In this document: piece after piece, positions 14,101 through 24,925 of the stretch
How the letters are laid out: each line of letters begins with the position of its first letter
Numbering within the stretch: position 1 is the first letter of the stretch
DNA from: Theocolax elegans
Taxonomy: Eukaryota > Arthropoda > Insecta > Hymenoptera > Cerocephalidae
Assembly (NCBI GenBank): GCA_026168455.1
Contig: CM047428.1
Location: forward strand, 88,492,594 to 88,556,593
Direction of reading: 5' to 3'
DNA: 64,000 nucleotides
Translations under genes and position numbers: made by a program
Notes under the pieces: generated by a model
What the model was told of the DNA's origin: nothing
The model's input: the letters and a program-made list of their open reading frames with translations, nothing else
Database searches by the model: none

Positions 14101-17100
14101 TGTGTACCGTCGTTATTGTATAATAATATTTATTAAAGACTCGTTAATCGAATCACCGAATAACATGTATACTTTCGTGCTGGGCATGATATTTAACTTT
14201 TTCTTTCTTTTTTCTATATCGCGATCAAAGGCACAATATCCACACGTGACGCCGATCCAAGGTCTTCTGATCGAAGGTATCGCGACGGCTATACTCACGT
14301 TGATCGCCTGCGCAATTTGGGATCCACGGAACGCTCGGAATACCGACTCCGTGGCTGTGAAATTTGGCTTGGTCGTTGCTGCTTTGGCCACCGCTGTAGG
14401 ACCGTACACCGGATGCAGTATGAATCCAGTGAGATCTCTAGGTCCAGCTATTTGGAATAATTCCTGGAGTCATCATTGGATCTACTGGTTTGGGCCTATC
14501 GGTGGTGCACTTTTGGCTTCGCTCGCTTACAAGACCGTTTTCTCACCTTCGGACAACGACGACGAGGATGCGATTGTTCCGGAAAACGTAGCTCTCAATA
14601 GCATCGATTCACAAAAACCTGAGGTATCTTAAACACTTACACGAGTGCACGATGTAATATCGAAGAAAACTATAGAGAATTGGGAAACCTAACGTCAAAA
14701 TTTTTCTATCGATATCATAATATTGCTCCATTATGGTATTTGACACTTTGAACAAATGATATGGAGTTTTACTTTGATACATCTGATGTTTATCTTTTTA
14801 CCTTATTTTAACCTAAAACAAATTGTATTTATTTGAATTTAAATTTGTACAATTCTAAAAGTTCGTTGCCCTTTGTTTATAAAGCCAAAAATATATTAGT
14901 TTCCGTGGAATTACTCACTAAAAATATAACTTCAAATCGTGCAGATATATTTTTAGCGTAGCACACGGAAAAATTATTTATAAACGTAAGTAACGAACTT
15001 TTACAACTTTATTAATCATTATACTCTCTTTTAACTGTTATACTATTTTCAGTTCTTTGCTACTTTTAGGTCGGTCAAGTAGACGTCATTAACATTTAGT
15101 TTACGATTCCTATGAATAATTTTTTTAAATTGTCTTAAACGTCTTACGGTCAAATAACCACTTTCTGGTTAATAACGCGTTTAACAAATTTTGATTTCCA
15201 CCGGTTGAAAGTGCCTTAGACGAAATATTTATAGTAAATCTCAATATATATGTATAATATGCGTAAATAATATTTTAATTATTAAATATATTAGTCAACT
15301 GTACAAATTAATTTTTGATATAATTATTTATTATGTTTATTTTTCATATTATCTTAATTGAAGAATATATTTATGTTTAATATTTTTTAATATGTAAGTC
15401 TCAATTCTGGACTAATACTCACCTAAAATTTTCAAATAATTTAGGAAATTTTAAATAATTTAAAAATTATTGTCTTACAAATTTATTGATCAAAGCTTTT
15501 AATTTTTTTTACAAAGTAGACAAGCAAAGTTTCGAAGAATTTTTCAATCCTGATAGACATTTGGTCATTGTTAATAGTTTGAGGCTAGTGATATCTTCGA
15601 TTGTTATACAAATAGATATAGTTTTTAAAAAAGTTTCTGGAATATCTTTAATACACTTGTATACTTGATTTTTTTGCATCTGCATTGAAGATTGTCCAAT
15701 TACCCTTTTCATAAAATTGAGAATATTAAGCTTAGTTAAAACCACTTTTCGGAAGAATAATTTAAGAATTTTTAGTCATACGGCTATAGTTTTTGGGCGA
15801 AAAAGGTTACTAGATACTTTGATTTTTACTACGGACAATTATTATTTTTAATAAATTTTATTTATTCTTCCAATGTTAAAGAGAGACGTCAAGTCCGTTA
15901 CATGTTACCATTCCTGAAGGTCAGGCCGTCTTCTATGTGTAAACCTATCCGTATCAATTTGAAAGAAGTAGATCCCTGTAAAATTTAATTATCCATATTA
16001 GATGTTTAAAAAATGCTAATACATTAGTAAGTTAACCTTTAGAAAGCCGTAGACGGTGTTTAGCTCTCTGAACTTGATTCTGTCATCATAATGAAATTTC
16101 AAAATGGCGAAAGTAATATGTCGGATACTATACCGAGTGTTTATTTTTAAACTTTCCACCTGAATATTTCATTTGAATAAAAAAGATTAATTATTATAAA
16201 ATGAGTATATTCTCAGTCGACTGAATAACTTGAAAAGCGGGAAATTAAAATGATTATTGATCGGGTTTGAGGCGAATTACGAGAAATCTGATGATATCGT
16301 GGGATAATTTAGCTGTATGTTTTGAGGTTGAAAATAATTCGTAACCATCTTTTTTTACCGATATTTAAAGAAACGGGTAGTTACTTCTATACGTAAAAAT
16401 ATAATAATAAATCGTTATAATTTGAATGTGGATATTTACGAAAGATTTGTTACTCGTTGCAGCACATTTGATTTCTACCGATGCCAGAGTCAGATGCCAA
16501 GGGAAAAAAAAGCAATAACCAATTTATTGTGACGAAAAAAGATAAATTGTGGAATACATGTTACCATCACGCAACAGTACACGCAAAATCATCAAACGAA
16601 GATAAATTTCACCTAGTATAACGATATATTTTTATACATTTTATATAACCCAATAACTCGGAGAGATCGAAAAGTGGAAGAAAATACAAAAAAAAAACTA
16701 TTTCGTAAAAGAAAGTCTTAAAATATTGTGGGTAACCTTGTCGGTAAATAGCCTGTACTATGTATTGGTATCCCAAAAATTCTCTTTTAACTGAATTAAA
16801 TGTGCTATAGGCGATAACACCAGTGAACGATTTGAAAGGAAGTCAAAATGGTTCCCTGGAGACGTTTTGCGTAACGGACTTGCATCCACACGTGACGCCG
16901 ATCCAAGGTCTTCTGATCGAAGGTATCGCGACGGCTATACTCACGTTGATCGCCTGCGCAATTTGGGATCCACGGAACGCTCGGAATACCGACTCCGTGG
17001 CTGTGAAATTTGGCTTGGTCGTTGCTGCTTTGGCCACCGCTGTAGGACCGTACACCGGATGCAGTATGAATCCAGTGAGATCTCTAGGTCCAGCTATTTG

Positions 17101-17278
17101 GAATAATTCCTGGAGTCATCATTGGATCTACTGGTTTGGGCCTATCGGTGGTGCACTTTTGGCTTCGCTCGCTTACAAGACCGTTTTCTCACCTTCGGAC
17201 AACGACGACGAGGATGCGATTGTTCCGGAAAACGTAGCTCTCAATAGCATCGATTCACAAAAACCTGAGGTATCTTAA
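4406..17278 (+). CDS. Eglp: aquaporin of the entomoglyceroporin type (N-terminus missing)
   Basis: Membrane channel for water and small solutes, by family probably glycerol or urea as well. The best model joins 4406-4590, 6446-6589 and 16811-17278; the phases agree and give about 264 residues without the start exon. TM1 follows AELLGTAILIFLG. The first pore loop reads HVNPC (6473-6484) where NPA is usual. The second reads GCSMNPVR (NPV, then the conserved selectivity-filter Arg, 17069-17080). Aligned by eye to AQP1, the filter is Phe (4561-4563), Ala (17033-17035, replacing His), Cys and Arg. Loss of that His is the known hallmark of insect Eglps, which replaced the classical glyceroporins. 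The acidic tail DNDDED precedes a short C-terminus. The final exon is present four times; see the separate entries. Family call is strong, substrate is inferred. Confidence 0.88.
5084..5123. repeat. (CA)n(TA)n compound microsatellite
   Basis: About 12 CA units run directly into about 7 TA units inside the aquaporin intron. Confidence 0.95.
5326..5943. mobile_element. foldback MITE, ACAAGGGGAGTACTTGAC family
   Basis: The ends are inverted: ACAAGGGGAGTACTTGAC on the left and GTACTCCCCTTGT on the right. The similarity continues inward for roughly 130-150 bases on each side, for example GGATCTTATCCTAACTTTGG against CTAAGTTAGGATAAGATCC, and CCAATGGCAACTTTTACGG against CGTAAAAGTGACCATTGG. No protein is encoded. 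A shorter relative lies at 48630-48951, and right-end remnants lie near 8340-8421 with their duplicate at 10760-10845. Confidence 0.75.
6446..6589 (+). CDS. aquaporin exon: first NPA loop, here NPC
   Basis: The acceptor is TTTTACGCAG before 6446 and a GTTTAT donor follows at 6590. It holds 48 codons in phase 0 at both ends. The product CFGHISHAHVNPC has the canonical GHIS-AHVNP context, but Cys (TGC, 6482-6484) replaces the Ala of NPA. TM3 (EALVYFAAQSFGGVLGFGLLK) follows. The exon occurs once in the window. Confidence 0.88.
6791..7726. mobile_element. giant foldback element with minisatellite stems
   Basis: It starts CCCGTGTAAAAAAAAAGT and ends ACACGGG, and most of the element is one long inverted repeat. 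The arms contain imperfect tandem units of about 65-68 bp, each with AGTCTGGG, ATAATTATAAAGTCTGG and GTGCGGGAGAAAGTCTGG or their complements. A second inverted pair near the centre (CGCGACAACAAACTGATGAA and its complement) closes the hairpin. The flanks read TT on both sides, a possible 2-bp target duplication. Short frames across it give repetitive peptides that merely reflect the repeat unit. Other copies: 20880-22048 (full) and 9452-10154 (truncated by a duplication join). Confidence 0.8.
7771..7917. mobile_element. small MITE with GCTCGGTCG ends
   Basis: ATTTTGCTCGGTCGATAA on the left and TTCACGACCGAGCAGAATA on the right are inverted complements around an AT-rich core of about 110 bp. It is duplicated at about 10200-10350 as part of the larger block. 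A similar CCGAGC-type end occurs at 25999 and a CCGAGTCA end at 56430, so related elements may be widespread. Confidence 0.5.
8784..9250 (+). pseudogene. aquaporin terminal exon, copy 1 (frameshifted)
   Basis: The acceptor TGCTATAG precedes 8784. The frame is open through the NPV pore loop and TM6. It then loses one T in GATGCGATGTTCC (other copies have GCGATTGTTCC), so the reading ends early at 9209 with MFRKT. Small indels continue in the 3' sequence. If the single-base loss is a consensus error, this copy would be as good as the one at 16811. It is the copy closest to the NPC exon. Confidence 0.75.
9452..11880 (+). repeat. duplicated block: foldback remnant, intron and terminal exon copy 2
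   Basis: From the join near 9452 the sequence restarts inside the foldback element (TCTGGGAGAATTCAACC, first seen near 7026). It repeats everything up to the second aquaporin terminal exon at a constant spacing of about 2425 bp. Differences are mostly one-base indels. The truncated foldback copy inside ends at 10154. Confidence 0.85.
11209..11675 (+). pseudogene. aquaporin terminal exon, copy 2 (frameshifted)
   Basis: Identical to the intact copy through the NPV loop, but one T is lost in GGTGCACTTTGGC (others have CACTTTTGGC). The last membrane segment reads GALWLRSLTRPF instead of GALLASLAYKTVF and the frame stops at 11634. The lesion lies in a T homopolymer. Confidence 0.8.
11676..14239 (+). 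other. aquaporin 3' flank, first of three copies
   Basis: AT-rich sequence downstream of the terminal exon, nearly the same as 14633-16690 and 17279-19845. It may include 3' UTR; AATAAA-like hexamers are present but the poly(A) site cannot be assigned. Frames in it, such as the one over the (TA)n run near 13880, look non-coding. A pyrimidine-rich tract of TTTTCC repeats lies at 14041-14085. Confidence 0.6.
14240..14632 (+). pseudogene. aquaporin terminal exon, copy 3 (5' truncated)
   Basis: The exon starts abruptly at CCACACGTGACG, 75 bases into the normal exon, joined to the 3'-flank sequence ending GCACAATAT. That flank also occurs once undisturbed at about 19838. From there to the stop the copy is open and ends PEVS. 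The join makes an apparent 176-residue frame from 14102 whose first third is 3'-flank sequence and should not be read as protein. There is no acceptor at the join, so the copy cannot be spliced normally. Confidence 0.85.
14633..16690 (+). repeat. duplicated aquaporin 3' flank, second copy
   Basis: Near-identical to 11676-13733 and 17279-19340. It ends at a 13-bp identity (AAATACAAAAAAA) shared with the intron sequence at 11083, after which the intron and terminal exon restart. Confidence 0.85.
16811..17278 (+). CDS. aquaporin terminal exon, copy 4 (intact)
   Basis: The acceptor TGCTATAG precedes 16811 and the stop is TAA at 17276. It is read in phase 0 from AITPVNDLKGSQNGSLETF through DPRNARNTDSVAVKFGL (loop and TM5), GPYTGCSMNPVRSLGPAIW (second pore loop), WIYWFGPIGGALLASLAYK (TM6) and the acidic tail. 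This is the only full-length undamaged copy, so it is used in the gene model. The intron before it is only a 120-bp remnant after a duplication join. Confidence 0.88.
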   Translation, partial: AITPVNDLKGSQNGSLETFCVTDLHPHVTPIQGLLIEGIATAILTLIACAIWDPRNARNTDSVAVKFGLVVAALATAVGPYTGCSMNPVRSLGPAIWNNSWSHHWIYWFGPIGGALLASLAYKTVFSPSDNDDEDAIVPENVALNSIDSQKPEVS

Positions 17279-20200
17279 ACACTTACACGAGTGCACGATG
17301 TAATATCGAAGAAAACTATAGAGAATTGGGAAACCTAACGTCAAAATTTTTCTATCGATATCATAATATTGCTCCATTATGGTATTTGACACTTTGAACA
17401 AATGATATGGAGTTTTACTTTGATACATCTGATGTTTATCTTTTTACCTTATTTTAACCTAAAACAAATTGTATTTATTTGAATTTAAATTTGTACAATT
17501 CTAAAAGTTCGTTGCCCTTTGTTTATAAAGCCAAAAATATATATTAGTTTCCGTGGAATTACTCACTAAAATATAACCTCAAATCGTGCAGATATATTTT
17601 TAGCGTAGCACACGGAAAAATTATTTATAACGTAAGTAACGAACTTTTACAACTTTATTAATCATTATACTCTCTTTTAACTGTTATACTATTTTCAGTT
17701 CTTTGCTACTTTTAGGTCGGTCAAGTAGACGTCATTAACATTTAGTTTACGATTCCTATGAATAATTTTTTTTAAATTGTCTTAAACGTCTTACGGTCAA
17801 ATAACCACTTTCTGGTTAATAACGCGTTTAACAAATTTTGATTTCCACCGGTTGAAAGTGCCTTAGACGAAATATTTATAGTAAATCTCAATATATATGT
17901 ATAATATGCGTAAATAATATTTTAATTATTAAATATATTAGTCAACTGTACAAATTAATTTTTGATATAATTATTTATTATGTTTATTTTTCATATTATC
18001 TTAATTGAAGAATATATTTATGTTTAATATTTTTTAATATGTAAGTCTCAATTCTGGACTAATACTCACCTAAAATTTTCAAATAATTTAGGAAATTTTA
18101 AATAATTTAAAAATTATTGTCTTACAAATTTATTGATCAAAGCTTTTAATTTTTTTTACAAAGTAGACAAGCAAAGTTTCGAAGAATTTTTCAATCCTGA
18201 TAGACATTTGGTCATTGTTAATAGTTTGAGGCTAGTGATATCTTCGATTGTTATACAAATAGCTAGATATAGTTTTTAAAAAGTTTCTGGAATATCTTTA
18301 ATACACTTGTATACTTGATTTTTTTGCATCTGCATTGAAGATTGTCCAATTACCCTTTTCATAAAATTGAGAATATTAAGCTTAGTTAAAACCACTTTTC
18401 GGAAGAATAATTTAAGAATTTTTAGTCATACGGCTATAGTTTTTGGGCGAAAAAGGTTACTAGATACTTTGATTTTTACTACGGACAATTATTATTTTTA
18501 ATAAATTTTATTTATTCTTCCAATGTTAAAGAGAGACGTCAAGTCCGTTACATGTTACCATTCCTGAAGGTCAGGCCGTCTTCTATGTGTAAACCTATCC
18601 GTATCAATTTGAAAGAAGTAGATCCCTGTAAAATTTAATTATCCATATTAGATGTTTAAAAAATGCTAATACATTAGTAAGTTAACCTTTAGAAAGCCGT
18701 AGACGGTGTTTAGCTCTCTGAACTTGATTCTGTCATCATAATGAAATTTCAAAATGGCGAAAGTAATATGTCGGATACTATACCGAGTGTTTATTTTTAA
18801 ACTTTCCACCTGAATATTTCATTTGAATAAAAAAGATTAATTATTATAAAATGAGTATATTCTCAGTCGACTGAATAACTTGAAAAGCGGGAAATTAAAA
18901 TGATTATTGATCGGGTTTGAGGCGAATTACGAGAAATCTGATGATATCGTGGGATAATTTAGCTGTATGTTTTGAGGTTGAAAATAATTCGTAACCATCT
19001 TTTTTTACCGATATTTAAAGAAACGGGTAGTTACTTCTATACGTAAAAATATAATAATAAATCGTTATAATTTGAATGTGGATATTTACGAAAGATTTGT
19101 TACTCGTTGCAGCACATTTGATTTCTACCGATGCCAGAGTCAGATGCCAAGGGAAAAAAAAGCAATAACCAATTTATTGTGACGAAAAAAGATAAATTGT
19201 GGAATACATGTTACCATCACGCAACAGTACACGCAAATCATCAAACGAAGATAAATTTCACCTAGTATAACGATATATTTTTTATACATTTTATATAACC
19301 CAATAACTCGGAGAGATCGAAAAGTGGAAGAAAATACAAAAAAATATCGGATGCGCAAACTTTCGTCGTCACGTATTGTTTTTGTAATATAAATAACAGC
19401 ATCACGCGAAAATTCTACAGATACTCTTGCGAGGACGCACTCGCAGACTGATACCACCCACGTATAGGTATAAATATATATATATATACATATATTAGAT
19501 GTTTTTTTTGCACACATACGAATTGTTGAACAAAAGGCAAAATGTAATAAAGCTCTATGTAGTAATAATTACGATGAACAATTTATACGGTACGGTAGCG
19601 TATACATGTGTATAAACACAAACGTACCGTAGAATAATCTTTTCTCTTCTTTTTTACTTTTTTTTCCTTTTCTTTTCCTTTTTTTTGTATCAAAGTTTTT
19701 GTGTACCGTCGTTATTGTATAATAATATTTATTAAAGACTCGTTAATCGAATCACCGAATAACATGTATACTTTCGTGCTGGGCATGATATTTAACTTTT
19801 TCTTTCTTTTTTCTATATCGCGATCAAAGGCACAATATTACGCAATAGTAATTATATTTTCCATAATCGTTTTCTCGACACTTGAAGGAAAAAACAATGT
19901 GTAAATAAAATTAAAACTAATGTATATAATGATAATGATAATAATATTTAGGACGCGATCGATCTAATTGTAAGCGCGCTCAGTAGAAAATCACTTGTTA
20001 CATATTTGCGCTCACGTTTCTATACTTGTATCACCTTTTCCAAAAATTCAGTAAGTCTTCCAAAAAAAGGAATACCAAATACACACATAATCGCGTTGCA
20101 GTTGATAATAGTACTCGTGCGATGTATCTTTCCTTTTATAGACTAAGATGTATACGATATATATGTATAAAACAGTTCAATTGTTATCGACGCGATTATG

Positions 20201-20879
20201 TATTGTTGTTAATTAACTCAATCGAGGTATATATATATATATATCCACTTTTATACTTGTTGCACTCGACGAATTGTAAAAATACAGCAACTGTTATATA
20301 AAAATATATATTGGAAAAAAGAGATTAAAGAAAAATATATTGACTAACAAAAGTTATGCTTTGTTGGTAGTTTGATTGCTTTTATATACCCTGATGATAT
20401 ATCAGCCGATCGTAATTATGGGTTTCTACATATCTTTTTCGTCTCACAGAAAAGACGTTTACATATTTTACGAGATGGATTTATATATGTCAAGTTTTCT
20501 TTTATTTAAATGGTGACGCTCGCTCGGTAATTTAAAGAGGTAAGATTATATTGAAATTATTTATAAAAAAGATGTAAATTAATAAAATAAATTAAATATC
20601 AAAGATAACTATCAAAGATAAATATACAACAAAATCAGGAAAAATGAAATTTCTTAAATTATACAGGTGATTTTGAGGTCGCTGGTTAGTGATTATAAAT
20701 ATGGAGTTAAATTGGCCAAATTCAGAATTTCGAATTCAGTTTATTCAATTTTTAACATAATGGTAGAAAATAGAAAATATGCGATGGTTTTAAAATGGCA
20801 AATTAAAAAGAGTAAAATTAAAAAGAATTTAAGTATATCAAATAATGTATTGTGGTGCACCGATGATGTTTCGTACATT
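17279..20879 (+). other. aquaporin 3' flank (third copy) and unique intergenic sequence
   Basis: To about 19845 this repeats the flank seen twice before; after that it is unique AT-rich sequence up to the foldback element. An AATAAA lies at about 19904 and (TA)n runs at 19474 and 20228. No gene is recognised. Frames of 60-125 codons here have no domain and include microsatellite translation. Confidence 0.6.
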
Positions 20880-22048
20880 CCCGTGTAAAAAAAAAGTATG
20901 GGGAACGTCTGGGAAAAGTCTGGCTTATAAAGTCTTGGCAAAGTCTAGCTGGTGAGACTATCCCATACTTTTTGCCAGACTTAATATATTTTAAATCAAC
21001 CAGACTTTCTCCCGTACATTTTGCCAGACTTTATAATTATTTTGAAAGTCTGGGATAAATAAGCCATACTTTCTCCCACACATTTTACTAGACTTTATAA
21101 TTATTTTTAAAAGTCTGGGAGAATTCAACCAGACTTTCTCCCGCACATTTTGCCAGACTTTATAATAATTCTTAAAGTCTGGGATAAAGCAACCAGACTT
21201 CCCCCTCGTCGAATCTGTGTCGCATTGCATTTTTCAAACATAAAATTTATATTATTTCTAATTAATAGAAACAACAAATCCTCGACATGTTTTGAGCTAT
21301 CGAACTCTCAAAACCACCAGATACTTATCTATCACATATAAAAAAATCACCAATGTGTTTCGTGTATCTCGCGACAACAAACTGAAGAAATGGCTAGGTT
21401 ACAATTATAAAAACACAATCATCAAATTGAAGTTGGTTTTCATATCGTTTTGTACCCTAACCTTTTCATCAGTTTGTTGTCGCGAGATACACAAAACACA
21501 TTGGTGATTTTTATATGTGATAGATAAATATCTGGTGGTTTTGAGAGTTCGATAGCTCAAAACATGTCGAGGATTTATTGTTTTTCTTAATTAGAAATAA
21601 TATAAATTTTATGTTTGAAAGATGCAATGCGACGAAGATTCGACGAGGGGGAAGTCTGGGGAAAGTCTGGTTGCATTATCCCAGACTTTTAAAAATGATT
21701 ATAAAGTCTAGTAAAATATGTGGGAGAAAGTATGGCTTATTATCCCAGACTTTCAAAATAATTATAAAATCTGGCAAAATGTGTGGGAGAAAGTCTGGTT
21801 GCATTATCCCAGACTTTTAGAAATAATTATAAAGTCTAGTAAAATGTGTGGAAGAAAGTATGGCTTATTTATCCCAGACTTTCAAAATAATTATAAAGTC
21901 TGGCAGAATGTGCGGGAGAAAGTCTGGTTGATTTAAAATATATTAAGTCTGGCAAAAAGTATGGGATAGTCTCACCAGCTAGACTTTGCCAAGACTTTAT
22001 AAGCCAGACTTTTCCCAGACGTTTCCCATACTTTTTTTTTTACACGGG
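20880..22048. mobile_element. giant foldback element with minisatellite stems, second full copy
   Basis: Same CCCGTGT / ACACGGG ends and same inverted structure as the element at 6791, but 1169 bp long because the right arm carries more of the 65-68-bp units (about four between 21650 and 21940). The flanking bases are again TT on both sides. The central region repeats the GACATGTTTTGAGCTATCGA sequence in both orientations. No protein is encoded. Confidence 0.82.
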
Positions 22049-22559
22049 TTCACTTTTCGAATTCAAAATGACGGATTAAAAAAAGTATGTGGATCTGATC
22101 TCAAAATTATAATCAATGACTTTAAAAACCGCCCGAACTGCCCGAATATGGTTTCAAATCATAAATATTTGTTCATTATTAAAATTTTAATCCAATATTT
22201 TGAATATATGACGGTTAACTTTAAAAAAAAGTTTAGGTTCAATACTGTATGTACAGACGATATATCTATAATCAATTTTTTTCAATTTTTAATTACTCAC
22301 TCTGATAATATAATTGTAATATTTCAATTATTACGTATTACCTATTTATACCTGTATCTTGGCAGAAATGTACAACTATTTTGAATGTGTTTAGAGATTG
22401 AAAATAGCTAATTTATTTTTTTTTATTATTGCTTTTTTTAAGCTTTATAGAAAGCTTATTTTGCATTTTTTACATAAGTGTGGATGTTATACAAATAGTT
22501 TTTACAATATAGTTGTAATAGATTTTTTTTATATAAAAAGGTTACAATTTTCGGAGAAA

Positions 22560-24182
22560 TTACATGTACCTATATTTGCAAGGCTTGATATTCATATTTG
22601 GATCAGCCATAATAGATTCAACGTTAAGTGGAAGAAGAAAGTTTAGTTTTCTTAAATTATTGACAAGTTTGGCTCTTTCTTTGCCACAATCACAAATAGG
22701 GCTATTAACAATATTTCCCTTGGCAGTGTGGCCGCTAAGTTATAGTAATTTGCTCTACACCTATATTATGACTATTTCACGTTGCTTTAGTTAGTTTTTT
22801 GCAAACCATGGATTTCGCACTTGTATTTAGTGCCTTTGATTATGCTCTGCTCAAGAATATCTTTGTTAGTGTTTTTAATCGCGCTTTTCTGTATTTTTCA
22901 AATATCTGTAAAGGGTATTAAACTTAAGTCTGATTTATTTAATTTGGCTGGTGTTTTTACTAGTTTGTCGACTGCTTCGTCTCCCTCACTACCAATATGT
23001 GATGGAATCCAACAAAATTTAAGTGAGTAACGTGTCTTTTTTTCTACGAATTTATTAGATTTTTCTTTGATATCATATATATGCGGGTTGTTTGTTATTT
23101 TGAAATTAATGTTGTGAAGACTAATTAGAGGAGTTTTTGAATCGCTAAAAATAATGTAGTTATCGTGTGGTTGGCTTAACACTAGATTTAGAGTATTGGA
23201 GAAAGTTACGCATTCTGCATTCCGCTCTATATATCGATGTAGTTTTACCTAAAGTTTTAGTTATTTAAAAATTTAATTCCGGACAGATGCACGCAGCACC
23301 TGTAAAATGTGAGTTTAACCTTTACTGTCATATGCATATACAGCGATTGTATTTTGTTCTGATGATATGTCTTTAATGACAGCGTAGAATAACTAGAAAT
23401 AGACGTTGTTATTGTCTTATATCTGTATGAAAATAAATTATATAATATATATATATATATATATATGTTTCGTTTTTAAATATATGTGCAGTATGATACA
23501 GTATGATAAGAGTTTAATAAGATATATTTACCTTTTTTATTGCGCTTAAGAAATAAATAATACTTTTTAAGTAGTTATTTTGTGAAAGATTTTTCATCTG
23601 TTATAGTTTTCCCAATAAACCATTTGCACAAGAATTTTGTGTGCTTCTCCACTGACATTAGTTTTGATTCTGCAAGCACTTAAACGATGTCCTAATGCTG
23701 CTCTTATAGCAGAGTACTCAAGATTTTCAATTTTTGTTCTATACGTTAGTTGATTAGGAAAATAAATATAACAGGCATAATCAGTGATTGAACGTACAAA
23801 ACTCTTGTATAGGGATAGGAGAGTAATAGGACGTGAACCCCACCATGTACTACAAAGGAATTTTACTATATTAACTGCTCTCGTACATATTTTTATAATA
23901 TTGTTTATATGAGGAAAAAACATTAATTTGTAATCTAGGATAGCTCCTAGAAATCTAGCTGTCTCGTTCGAGTGTATTGTTATATTATCAATATTTATTA
24001 TAGCTTCACCTGAGCATTAATATTTGAGTTATTAAAATGTACAAGAGTAGTCTTGTGAGGAGCTAATTCTAAACCTAGTAGTTTTAAGTTATTCTTTAAG
24101 GTATTGACTGATTTTTCTATTATGTTCCTGGTTTAAGCTAATTTATTTATTTGACCAGTATGCAATATAGTTAAAATTCTAC

Positions 24183-24213
<31 letters not shown>

Positions 24214-24671
24214 TGTTTCGTTTTTAAATATATGTGCAGTATGATACAGTATGATAAGAGTTTAATAAGATATATTTACCTTTTTTATTGCGCTTAAGAA
24301 ATAAATAATACTTTTTAAGTAGTTATTTTGTGAAAGATTTTTCGTCTGTTATAGTTTTCCCAATAAACCATTTGCACAAGAATTTTGTGCGCTTCTCCAC
24401 TGACATTAGTTTTGATTCTGCAAGCACTTAAACGATGTCCTAATGCTGCTCTTATAGCAGAGTACTCAAGATTTTCAATTTTTGTTGTATACGTTAGTTG
24501 ATTAGGAAAATAAATATAACAGGCATAATCAGTGATTGAACGTACAAAACTCTTGTATAGGGATAGGAGAGTAATAGGACGTGAACCCCACCATGTACTA
24601 CAAAGGAATTTTACTATATTAACTGCTCTCGTACATATTTTTATAATATTGTTTATATGAGGAAAAAACAT
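22560..24671 (-). pseudogene. non-LTR retrotransposon ORF2 remnant with RNase H
   Basis: Reading the minus strand from high to low coordinates gives the end of a reverse transcriptase (ARFLGAILDYKL, FPHINNI, STWWGSRP, LLSLYKSFVRSITDYAC). An RNase H segment follows (IIFSDSK, then CWIPSHIGSEGDEAVDKL, 22898-23182). A C-terminal cysteine motif (PICDCGKE) runs to a stop at 22560. The order is that of non-LTR elements carrying RNase H, such as the I and R1/LOA groups. Frames are interrupted and no endonuclease or ORF1 is attached, so it is a dead 5'-truncated fragment. The RT end is present twice through a duplication. Confidence 0.8.
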
Positions 24672-24925
24672 TAATTTGTAATCTAGGATAGCTCCTAGAA
24701 ATCTAGCTGTCTCGTTCGAGTGTATTGTTATATTATCAATATTTATTATAGCTTCACCTGAGCATTAATATTTGAGTTATTAAAATGTACAAGAGTAGTC
24801 TTGTGAGGAGCTAATTCTAAACCTAGTAGTTTTAAGTTATTCTTTATGGTATTGACTGATTTTTCTATTATGTTCCTGGTTTAAGCTAATTTATTTATTT
24901 GACCAGTATGCAATATGTAGTTAAA
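23446..24925. repeat. tandem duplication of the retrotransposon RT segment
   Basis: 23446-24175 and about 24190-24925 are nearly identical, each beginning with a (TA)n run then GTTTCGTTTTTAAATATATG. The join lies in the TA microsatellite. Confidence 0.9.

Noticed and set aside
19701..19904. 67-codon frame with a hydrophobic start resembling a signal peptide
   Set aside because: It lies in the AT-rich aquaporin 3' flank; T-rich codons give Phe and Ile by chance and no homology is recognised.
21718..21936. Repetitive peptide frame (NNYKVWQNVREKVWL repeats)
   Set aside because: It is the foldback minisatellite read in one frame; the same units read in other frames and on the other strand are equally open.
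20991..22051. CRISPR-like array of regularly spaced repeats
   Set aside because: The unit is a 65-68-bp continuous tandem repeat without unique spacers, is inverted in the second half, and sits in an animal genome.
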